Source: Lepidurus packardi
Lineage: Eukaryota > Arthropoda > Branchiopoda > Notostraca > Triopsidae
Length of the DNA stretch: 64,000 bases
Direction: 5' to 3'
Assembly (NCBI GenBank): GCA_023053545.1
Contig: JAKZAN010000001.1
Location: forward strand, 1,942,565-2,006,564
Numbering within the stretch: position 1 is the first letter of the stretch; every line of letters begins with the position of its first letter. The notes under the pieces were generated by a model. The model was given only the letters and a program-made list of their open reading frames with translations. It made no database searches and was not told where the DNA came from. Of this stretch, positions 24,201 through 36,200 are shown one piece after another. Position numbers and translations under genes: made by a program.

Positions 24201-27200
24201 TGCAAACTTCGGCAAGTCATTGCAGAATTTCCAGTTCAAGGGTAGGTGCGAAAGCGCAGAGGATGGCTGCAAGCCTCGTATACCAAGATCGTATACCAGA
24301 TTTAAATACAGTACTATTTAATTGGACATTTTGGGTGGGATTGGATTCTTTTAGGTTGATATCTTTCACAGTAGTTTAGCTAGTAATTCAAAATCTTTTT
24401 CAATTGAGGTAAGATTAGAAATGGAAGATAATATTAACTGTTAAGTACTTATTATAAATAATGTTTAAATACCTATGGCCACTAAAGATATAATTTAAAT
24501 TAAGGTTTAGGTTATTTTTAAATTGCAGTAGTAAATTATATTTTGATTTAAACTTTAGACTTGGGCTTTTACCTTGGTGACTTCTTTATTTTGAACTTAA
24601 ACGTAATTCATTATGCATTTGCAACTTCCAAAGACTTACGTTCTTCAGTGAGGCGTATTGTTATTTAAAATGTGTAAGTCTTAAAGACTTGTAAGGACTA
24701 AGCTTTAATATAGTATTGAAAATTCTAAGAAACGTATCCAGCGAAGCTGTTCAAGAAGCCGAGAAAGCTTTAAGAAAAAGTACTTTTAATAAAATAACGT
24801 AAAGCTTAGTACTTTCAGTGGGTACTCTATAGATCCTAGTGTTTTCCGAAATGTCGGGATTTATTTCAAATTTAAGGGTTTGTTACTTAAAATTTGAAAG
24901 GAATTTGGAATTGGAAGGAATGTGAAATACCGTACCGTTTTAAAAGGCAATCAAATATTTGAAGGTTGTCCTTGAAGTATTAGTAAAAATGGAAGTTTAT
25001 TACTTACAACGATTCATTATACATAATACTCTACTTAAATATTTTTCAAGTATGCAAATATTTGAACCGTTATGGGGGGACCCACCTGCTTGTCTTCCGC
25101 ATTCTGTACCCAATAGAACAATGGAATCAATAAGCTAACTAGAGTCTTTATAGGGAGCGGTCTCGTCTTCACAGTAATCACGTTATACACCGTTCTAGTA
25201 CTCACCTTGTACTGGTGTGAGTCATAATCACATAGGAGTGATTCCAGCTATACTTCGCCGCTAAGCACTATAAGACTGTAAGCAGCCATGCATTCGCTAT
25301 TTATTATACCCAGTTATGACCAGGTGTAATCTGTCATCATCAAACGATCAAATGACTCATCCATCTCCAAATCTGTTCAATTTTACAAATTACTGCAGCA
25401 CTTTACCGGTAACGGCCATTACCATCCCAAACGTAGATGCCTCTACTCGTTTCAAGTTCCGCCACTAGAGGTCCTTCCCTGCCAGGCACCATGCGTTTGA
25501 AATGAAATCGCGGTTGCTATTTCGGCAACGGCAACTCAACTAAAACCAGAATGCCTTTCCCCCCTTTTTTGTTGTAACTTCGCTTCTCCTCAGTTTCAGC
25601 TCTCTTTAAAATAGCAAAGGCACGAGTTTAACGTCCCTAACACAGGTACCGGTTTTTTTCTGCATTGTTTTGCTACTCTCAGCCAAATCCCAAATTACTC
25701 GAAATCAGCCAAGTCTGATCACGTGTTCAACGCAAACTTCCCCTCTGTCTTTCGTAATTGTATGTTAATTCGAGTCTGATGCCCCATTAAACATCTGCCA
25801 CATCTCCTCAACGCCCGCCATTGTCTCTTGACCTTTGTCGCTTTGGCACAAACCAAGGTCTGGGCTAAGTAAGCAGGCTAAGCATCTTATTCTCCGGCCA
25901 AGTGTTTCCACCGAACTAGCAACGCTCAAAGCCAAAGCACAAAGCAAGGCCGGGTAATGTGAAGTTGGAAAGTTTTGAAGAGCGAGGTGACGTCGGATTA
26001 AGCCCCTTAAAAATTCTCTTCTTTTCCCTTTGTTTTTACCTTTTGAAGCTCTGCAGGCTAGAGAGAGAGAGCAACTCCCTCCTTGCATACCTCAAGGGAG
26101 GGGAGGTTGGAAAGAATTTCCATAGAAGGCAAGAAGAAAATGTTTCTGTCCTTTCTCCTAAGAAACGTAGCCCTCTTCCGTGAGTAAACCCCGTGAGTCA
26201 TTCAGGTGTTTTCGGAATGCGTTTTGCTTTGGGCCTCCTTTCTCCCCCCCCCTCCCCCTTATCCGCTGGTTTAACAACTAAACTCTTCTCTCATTTGGCG
26301 GTTGTAAACACGCTGTGCACCTGTCTTGATTAAGCCCCCTCCAAACGAGATCTACCTGTAGTTGTGTAGTCAGTGTGCTGTAGGGGAACGTGTTATGTGC
26401 GGTTGGAACGAAAAACTGGTCACTCCAGTCAGCCTTGTGCCAAAGGTGTATATGTGTCTGTGTAGGAGTTTGTAGGTAAGGTAAGGTAAAGGATAAAACC
26501 GCGATGGAGCAGAAGCTGCTCGTTCGCTGAGAGTCACAGGAGGTTTCCTTTAGTTACTTCAGTTAGTCGTGCACCGAGATACAGCACAGACACTAAGGCA
26601 AAAGGCCTTAAGAAACAACAGGGCTTTGACAGTGAAGCGCGAAACGTGGCTGTGAAGGGAGATAAAAGACGTTTGTCTTTTGAACCTGAATTATTTGTGC
26701 CGAGTTAAAAGACTTTTGTGCAGATAAGAGGACAGATCGTATTGTCCTCGTGGACAATTTTCACGACGATAAAGGAGTCAAAGACGGGAACGAAAAGAAG
26801 AGCCAAAGAAAAAAAAATCATGAGTGATTCTCAAAGAGATGAATCAGTACCAGCTGCTGGGACAGGAGCTAATCCCGGCAAGGTGAACAATGGTCGATCT
26901 CGACCGTCGTTAGTGCTGCCGTTGTTGACGACCACAAGTGCCGCGATCCCTCAGAATTGTCATCAGGGTGCGTTTATAGGGGAGAGTCCAAAGAATCGAT
27001 GGGACTCTTTAATTGCTACTGCTGGCGGTGGTACCTTGAGTGAGCATAAACCGCACTTGACTCCTGAATGGGAAAACCGTGTACTCTGGCACGAGCAATT
27101 TCGAAAGCGGGGAAGTGATCCCAACGTTCTAACGGTGCCGTGGCCGAACAACAATGAAACGTCGTCGTTGGACGCCTTTGCGTCCCCAAAGAGTTTCGAA

Positions 27201-30200
27201 TCTTGGCGAGAGTCGGCCCGGGGCCTCACAATTCTGTCGCCGCACAGTCCCATGCCGGAATTGACTTATTGCTCTTCATTCTCACTCCGCACGCGGCGAG
27301 GGAAAACGATTATTTTGCCCAAATTGAAAATCCCTCGGCCGCCAGGCGGCCCCGGAAGCGTGGTCGGAAGTAACACGCCGACTACCAAGCCGGAAAATAA
27401 CAGTCAAGAGGCAGCAGAAATGGGAGGTCTGAAGCAGAACACGTGCGTGACGTCATCCAGGCAGGTTTGGCAATCCAGTAGCAGCTCGTGTAGCGTGTTT
27501 GGCTGCGGAACCGGCGAGGAACAGCATGGATTTAGCTCGAGGCATCACCTCTGGTGGCAGCAACAAGAATCGGCGACTGAATTTAATTACCGGAGCCATT
27601 CCTGTCAGTAAGTCCACTGCTTAAAAAAAAAAAAAAAAATCCAGTGTGAGGATTGGATCCGCCCACGTGGTTTCAACAAGTGGTTTTCCAGCTGCTGCAT
27701 TGTCATGCTGTTCAGAAGAGTCTTTTTGGGTGTATTTAATAGTGTTAACTCGACTTGGATTTGCACTCTGAATAGCTGAAATGGTACAAAGGTGCTGATT
27801 CATGTTGGGGGGCACAGTCTCAGGTTCTTGCTGCAGGAGCTGGTTTCGTAAGGTGTAAAAAGACGTCAGCAGAGATGCCACGCTATTCTAAAGAAGATAC
27901 TTTTTTTTTTAAAACGGAGCCATTAAGTTGTTATCACAGAGTGGTGAAAGATGTTGCAGGAAATTAGTTTTGAAAGGCACTTTGTTGCGTTATTTATGTA
28001 TTTATTCCCCTTGGCTTCTCCTTCGGCGTCTGGGAATGTTGTGGCGTCAAGTCAAGTCGCCGTGGATCCATTTGGGTATAGAAACGCTGTTAGGGGGGTC
28101 GAAAGATTGTTGACGTGACGTAACCATTTACTTTTGCTCCAAGCCAAGCTAAAGTGAAAATTGAGGTCTACAAGCAAACCGGTAAACAGAAGGTCAGTTT
28201 CCGTTTAGCTGGGATTCCTTAGACTTGTTTTTTCCGATGTAGGAATGTGCGAGTTAAAGCTAATTTCTGCGCGATGTCCGCGAAAGTCTGAACCCAGCTT
28301 TCTTAAAAACGGCAGAGCAAATATGTCACAGAAATTCTTGATAAGTTCTAAACTAATTGTGTTTGCTTTCAATAAGTGGGCACAGGAAAATCAGTATATT
28401 AATTTTAGAACTGTACACGTCTAATGTTAAAGCTAAACTTTATGCATACAAGGCTTGAAATATTAATAAATTATAATGCTAAATTTCATGAAAAACAGTT
28501 GAGAAAAAATCGGAAATCATAACATAAATATTGTTAAGAGATGTGTTAAAGAAACTCGATTCCAACGGCTTCATTAAATTTCTTTTTGGACGAAAAAGTA
28601 CATTTTACTTCCATTCTTGATACAAGAACCTTCTTTTCATAACGTTTAGGACTGCCGTAAGGTGTTTTCGGTATTTCATCACAGATTTTTGGTAAAAATA
28701 AATGGAATTCCCCACTTTGGACGGCTGTTAGACAGCTTACATGATGGTTCTTGAAGTAGGAACCGAAACGTGCTAGGAAATTGATTGATTTGCTGGAACT
28801 CCCCGACTTGTTTTCCAGTCGTTGACCTCCTAGGTGAGCTTCAATCATTCTATACGGTCAATTTAGTTGGCTAAGCTAAACAATCATCCTTGACCCGAGA
28901 AAAGACGGTTTCTCTTTTCGCTTAATTTATTACTGTTTCCTCTATTTTCCTGAGTTCCCAGGAATCGTTCACACCTTGCCGTGTAAATGTATTATTGCTT
29001 AGCGAAGCAAACACAAGCAATCTGAAAAAAAGCGCTTCCTACTGCGCATGAGACATGCTTAAAGGGAGAAAAAAATCAGCGTCGTGTTAGCTACCGACTC
29101 TTCCCGGTACACAACCTTTGGGGTTCTTCCGCTAGATGGCGTGAAGGTAGCTACCACTGGTAGTCAGACAGTTCTAGTTCTATCATCATTTCTCAGAAAT
29201 TTCAAAGCGAGGAAATTCAAATCTGGTTTGATTTCTAAAAAAAAAATCCGTTTTAAAATTCGCTTGATTATTAGTCGCGCTTTTCTCGTGTTCCGCGATC
29301 ACTTATTACATCACGAATCTGGTCAATTTCCCCCCGAATTTGCAAACACTTGTCGGGTTTGCCGCGAGCTTGGGGCTTCGGATCAACAAACAATCTTGCT
29401 CGCAATAATAGTATTAGATAAGGGATCGACCGTTCTCTTACGTCAATTGCATTATGCCAAGGCTCCCCAGGTATATACAAGCAATAGAGGGGATCATAGG
29501 ACATACACAAAAAGTCCCTTCTTTGAAGGAGGAATAATACCTTCTCTAGGAGGAGAACGTATATTCCCTGTGTATTGTGCCAGCCGAAACCTCTAAGTGA
29601 ATCGCAGTCTATAAATCCCCAACCAGCCCGTGGCATCCCTCTCATCCCTTTCTCCCTCCCATTTCTTTTCGGTTTTTCTTCTTATCGTTGGATGGTCTTC
29701 ATGAGCATCTCTGGCACTGCAGTTGCTTGTTGCATTTCGGGACCGTGAGAGGAACTTGTTTTGCATGCTAAAGAGCAATAGAATCTCGTCCGACAGTTCA
29801 AGTGGTCCGTATCAAAACATCTTCTTTGCAGTTTAAATCATTTGACCCGAATCCCCCATTTGTGCGTTTGGAAGTATATACTGTAGCAGTAAGTTTGAAG
29901 TTGAAGAGATTACAATTGAAGTACTTGATTGGAACCTCGTGCTAATCTCCCTAGAGAGAGCGATACCCGATAAGAAGCATTTTCTTAAGACCTATTTACC
30001 GTTAAAATTTGACACATTCTTCATAGAGAATTTGTGTCAAAGCTTGGTAGTGCCAAAATGGCACTCGCCTTGGCAATTTTTTCTTAAAAAAAAAGTACAT
30101 TTCCTTCGAATAAGCGACTTTTGTGAGCATTTATTGTGCAAGCGCACAGGAAAGGAACGTGTACTGGCAGTATTTGTGTCACCGGTCCAAGCTGGGCTTC

Positions 30201-33200
30201 CGAAAGGGGCCGAAAACGCCGTCCAGAAAAACATTGGACTGGAACTTGTATGTTTATCAGGAGCAGGGACCCAGAGCCGCCGTTAATGGCAGTCTGGGAG
30301 GGATCATTTGTTTGGATGCAAAGAAAAAGTACTGGCGTCCGTGTGTGAAGAAGAAGCATAGGTGGCAGAAATGCGCTGATAAAGCTGCAGCATTGTTATG
30401 CAAAAAGAAGCGGTGACAGAAAGTGCACTTTCCAGGAATTCTGGGAAATACAAAAAAAGGAAAATAGCAAGCAAAGTAAAATAAAGAAACTTGTTGGATC
30501 GGTGTTCTTTTGAGGTTGGCGGTGCGTAACGACCGGACGGATTTCCTACTTCTCTGCTCCGGTTTATCGACTCGTCGGGAGTTCTGCTCCCGTGGTGTTC
30601 TGGGGTTAATTTCCCCGCTAATTTCGTAACCTTTTGGTGGATTTACGGTACACAGTATTCGAAAGGAAGGAAGGGTGGACGGCAGAAATTGGCGTTTCGT
30701 CTCCAGGAGAATTTCTGCCCTAGAAAAGGACCTTGTGTGCATTGAAATTTAGTCATGGAGTCGGTGCGGAGGCGGAAAATCTCTGTCATCTCTCAACCCC
30801 ATTCCATTATTTTGGTTCACCGGAGACGATTAAGTGCACCAAGCAAGTGGCGCCCAGCGACCGCCAACGCCAGTCACGTAGTCAGGTATGAGCGGGGTCC
30901 ATCACAAACTTTTTTTTTTTTTTTTGGAGAGGTTCACTTTTTCCAAGGTCGTCTTGTCCTCTTTGTGCTCTCCCGTAAGCTAAACTGCTAACAAATCGTC
31001 CTTGCCCATTCTTACCTGTACAAAAAAGCCCTCCAAGGATCTTCTGTTGGAATTTTTTTAAAAAGAAATACAAAATGTAGGGTTTGAATGAGTTCAAAGG
31101 CGGTTTGACACCAATGGCCCATAGGTGTTGCATTATAGTGAACGGTATAGTAATTAAGGTTAGACTGATAAGCGTCGTCAACATGACCGTGATTGGGACA
31201 GGTAAATGGCCAAACCGAAGCGATAAGAGTTTCCGGTGGTAACACGCTCGCCTTATATAAGGCTGACCAACTTCTCCATACGGGACATTGAGAAAAACCG
31301 TGCCGGTCATTGTGTAAAGTTCTTTGTAACCGTTGGAGATAGGAAGTTGATTCGATAGGCAATCTTACCAGGAAATAAATAAGTAATTCTGCCTTTTTTT
31401 CTGGACCGGGTACAAGTTACATTAGAAGAGCAGAAACAAGTGAAAGGTTAACATGGGGGTAGATTTGTGCAATAGTTTGGGGTTATTTGATAGTGTCTGG
31501 GTCATGGCATCCGTCAGAGTAAGGAATTAGCAGGAGATTTTGGATATTTTTGTGGGAGAAAAACCAAAGTGTATAAACATAACTCTTTTGAAACTGGAGT
31601 TGTTTGTGTAAACTGTAACGTCGAGGAACGGTGCAATCCCATCTATTCTGGATGTTGGTATACAGTATGGATTTCAAAATGTGGTTGCCTTTAATGCCTC
31701 GCCCGCGATCTAACAAGTCCAAACATCGTAAACCGAGTGGAAAGTCGCCAAGTAATGCCAGCCATCCCAAGTATGGGTTGATTAACCCGTTAGCGATCAA
31801 CTCGACGTACGCCCCGGCTATTTACACCAAGCCACTTGACTTGGAGGGAATGCAACTCGAATTGAGACTTTATCGACGGTTTGGGTCCTTTGGCTGGTAC
31901 CGCGAACCCTTAAATCTCTCCAAGTAAATCCAGTCATTCCTTGGTATTTGGGTTAAAAGGCTTTCTTTCAAGTGGATTTAACACCCAACTTCAAATAATC
32001 CGTATAAACCGATTTTTTTTAATAGCTGAAGCTGGTGTAAGGACATTAAATATCTTGAAGAACCTTCCGCTGTTTTCAACGCGAACATCTTTGAACTTTT
32101 TTCTTTTGTTTTACAAAAAATCACGCGACTCTTGATTTCCTACCGAGGGGTTAATTTTAGAGGGTCGATTTTATTTGTAAGTAAAATATTGAAAATATTG
32201 GTACAATATTTAAATATTGCGGTAATATTGTAAAATATTTTATTTCTTATACCTTACTATATTAGTTGTCTTCCATGTTGAGGATTTCCATGCTGAGGAT
32301 TTCGAACGAAACGTCCAATTACGAAAAAGTAATTTCTGTAGAAATTCGTGTTGATTTTTTAGCTCAATTACCTGTTCAAAGGAACTGCAAAGGCAGAAGG
32401 CTTAGTATTACTTATTTGTTGAAAGTAATCAAATTAAATTTTTTATGGCATGGAAGTGCACCGTAATAGCCGAAAACTGCTTAGCTTGTCACTCACTAAT
32501 ATAGGAAAATAGTGTGTCTCAAGAAGCTGTGCGCCGTTAATCAGAAGGCTGAACGCAGCGGAAGCAATGAGCTTTCGCAGTAATACACCTTTTCACCCGG
32601 GGACGGAGGGGATAATCGAAGCACGGAAAATCCTCCTGCTGGCAACTTGCGACTTGACAAAGCTCTCTCCATGCCCCTTTCCTTGTTCTTCGGAAACAAT
32701 ATTACAGGAAAGGCTAAATCTATATAGCCATATGAAGCCCCCTATCCCCGCCTAAACAAAAGAGGGGAACAAGATGCCACGGGGGTGTAAAAAGAGGGTT
32801 TGAGTACAAGGTCTTGCGCCGTCGCTACCGGGGTTTCCGCATGTTGGACGTGGCGGTCCTTTTTAGACCCCGCCTCGCAGTCTGCCAGTACAGCAGATCT
32901 ATACTAGCAAGAGAGTCGTGTGTGTTTGCTGCATAGCTTGCGCCCCCCTTTTTTGGCTGCTATTATTGCCCCCTCTCTCTCAACATGTGACTCGTCGTGA
33001 GAGTTATCGCTTTCGCCGAGCAAGTAAGAGGAGGTTGCGGCGGTGGACGTAGAAATAAACAAGGATATCTATTGTGGGATTCTGTGTGGAGCCCCCTCCT
33101 CCCCCAGAAGGATCTAAAGTAGTGGCCATGTGACCTCAGCCAAGCATCATGCTGTTTTCGGCCATGCTGCTCTGGGAAATATTGTCAGGTCGCAAACGCC

Positions 33201-36200
33201 GCGACAAAGAAAAGAAATTACGAGCGTTGGTGGCTCAACAGCCTTCTTCCACTGCCACTGTTTCGACGGCCGTTTGCACCTCGTCCACTATCTCACCCCC
33301 GGCTGTCATGGCGGCCAAGTCCACGGTTGACGTCACCCTCTCCCCATGTCTTTGTAACGATGTCTTGTTCATAAGCGAGCCGGCCCAGGCCATCATTTGT
33401 TGCAGCTTGCCCGAGTCGAAACTGGCACTGCCTGGTGGCTATAATAGCAATCCAGCGACTCGGCCCTCCACCCCCTTCTCGGGATCGCCTCCGCGGGGCT
33501 CGGACATCGCCAAGGGGGGTGCAGCAGGTACCGGGGTCTTCCCGGTCACCCTGTCCTTGCCCCTCAATTGCGAATCGACAGCGACCCAGTCGAGTCCCCT
33601 CGCCGTCGTCCATGTGTATAATTCACCGGCCAAAAGCATCCCTGCACCCCGGCGACGCTCCTCCAGCTTATTCCCCACATCCAATGCCTTCACTGGGCGG
33701 CGAAGTCGACGTAGGGCCGAGGAGCGGCGGGCGGCCGCAGCAACGGCGGCCCAGCACCAACACCAGCAAGCGGCCGCCATGGTTGCCAATATCTTGGCGG
33801 CCAAGGAAAGTAAAGGCGCCAGGTTCGTTGAGTTTGGTGGTCCTTTATGTTTCTCTCGCTCTTAAGGAAAGTTGTCGTTGTCGGTTAATGAAACTTTCAA
33901 TAGCTCCGAGGCTTGCCTAGTTTGCATACTAATCCGGGGCCTAAACAGGAAAGGCGATTAGGGCGTCCCGGACAAAAACACAGACAACTCAAAGACGTAA
34001 AGCAAGGGAGAACAGAAAAGAGAAAACCCGGAGAATGGCGAGAAGGAAAAGCGAGTGTGTAGTAAAGAGCTCTACAGCTAAGAGCTGGACACAAAAGCGC
34101 TCTCTGCTGCAATCGATATCACCATGGATACGTACACGACTAATATGGCCCATGCCATCTGCCAAAAAGCCTGAGCCCCTTTGGCCTTTCTCTCCTCTCT
34201 CTCTCTCGTCTTTCTCTCGTTTCACTATGAATGTTGTGCAACAGGGAAGAAAAGTTTAAAGGGGAAATGACTTGCCCCCTTCCTCTTCCTAGGGATTAAT
34301 TAACGTTTTCTGAGAGAAAGAGGGACCTCCGTCTTCCTTCTCGCGAGTCCCTAGCAGTACTTGCTAAACCCGTTAGGATTGTGTTGAAGCAGGCAACTGT
34401 GATAATCCGCTTAAGGAAGCGCAATCATTACAATAGCATTATTGATGTTGTTGCTATTGTTGTTGAAATGTACTTATATCTAGAGATGGGCTTATCTTGG
34501 GATGATTAAGATGAAAAACCATTTCATTCATGATGCTTTTTTCCTTTACCATCTCGTTGGGCAGTTTTGAAGTTGAAAATGGAGGACCAGGCCGAAGTCG
34601 AAGTCCATTGGCCCATACGGATGGAGCCATTTCGCCGTCCGGGGCAGCCTTGGTTCTGCAGAATATGCCCCAGAGAAGAGAATCGTTCCTTTATCGCGAC
34701 TCGGAAAATGATCTGTCGCCGAAATCCATATCAAGAAACTCCTCCTTAGCCTCGGATGGGTGAGTCTTTTTCTTCTTCTATTGCTTCCCATTTTTTCTAC
34801 ATTCCCTACTTGCTTAGTGCATTTCCAAATACAATTTTAACTTGAACAGTAATAGGTTAGTACTCGAATAAAATTGTATCCGGATAAAGTAGAAATCAAT
34901 GAGGACACCTAGGAAATATATTGCGATATTTAATTGCTGTTCTATAGTAGGTTAATATGTAAGTAATTCGTATGGGGAACAAATGGGAACAGTACCAATG
35001 ACTTAACTTTTAGTTACGTTTACCAACATCGCTTTGGGTACTTGAAAGCTACTTCGAGACTTGGGCCTCTCATTGATGACAGGCTGATATTGTCAAAGAT
35101 TGCCGGATTCGAGTCGGGGTTGAAGAGGGCCGAAAGATGAGCGAGCTTCGTACATTGCGCACACTTGTTGTTTATCGAAAAGTTGGGTTTTCCCCGAGTC
35201 AAAGTCAAGAACATTGATTCGCCGTGTACCTGACAAAAGACAACATCGCGCCGGCGCTGTACAATTGTAAATGAAATATTCATTTCTCCACCCTTGAGCT
35301 CTACGAATTACGACATTTTCATAGCTTTAAAATTCGTGAAATTACAATTACAATTCCCTGTTCAGTTAATTTGCGTGACTCCTTTTAAAACTGACCTTTG
35401 GCGCTATGTAATGTACATGAGTTTGCAGGCCAATACCGGCAGGTTTCTCGCGACGTAAGTAAGGTCCGCGTCAAAAGGCCCCTTTCTTTTACGTTTCATT
35501 GCCTCGTGACGTCACACGGCGTCGACGTCGACGTTGTTTTAAATTGACGATATAGGAGTTGGCACGGGTCCTCCACGTTGACACATTCAGGCGACGATGA
35601 GACGAGTTTAAGCTCAAGGTATCCCGTGCCAAAAACTCAAGCTGACCCGAAAATTCCAAACATCCGTAATGGTCCCGACAACAGGGCTGCCGTAAACAGA
35701 CTTAGGCACATGCCCGTGTGGGTGTCGTGTGTTAGTTATTGGCTGCTGTGCAAGGTGAAGGGAGAAAAAAAAAAATAAAGCGGAAGAGTCAACACAAGGG
35801 TTATATAGGGAGCAGGATATCGTAATACACAATGCAAACCGAGTCGCCCCATAAATCATGACGTCATGCGAGCCATTGTTGGAAGTACAAGAGGACTTGT
35901 CCCCCGTCCACCCTCATCCCCTTTTTTTCCAGATGCCCAAGCATGTCAATCGATAGGGTCTTATTGTTGACAGGATTCCTAGGAATCCCTTTCCCCTTTT
36001 TACCTTTAGTGAGGTGAAGGGTGGGGGTCGTAAGAACGCAGAAGCTGGAAGGGTGGAAAGGGTAAAGCAGACTGGAACGGAAAAGAGAGTTCCTTTAAAA
36101 TAAATAAAGTCAAGTTGAGGACTTTTGCTTTTGCGACTACTTTTTGTCTGTTTCTGCATGTGTTTACTGACAGGTCACGACCTCCAGTAGACAAGCTGGA

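Noticed and set aside
27448..27455. Regulatory CRE
   Set aside because: It lies within coding exon C and is parsimoniously codon content; counted in the tally only with that caveat.
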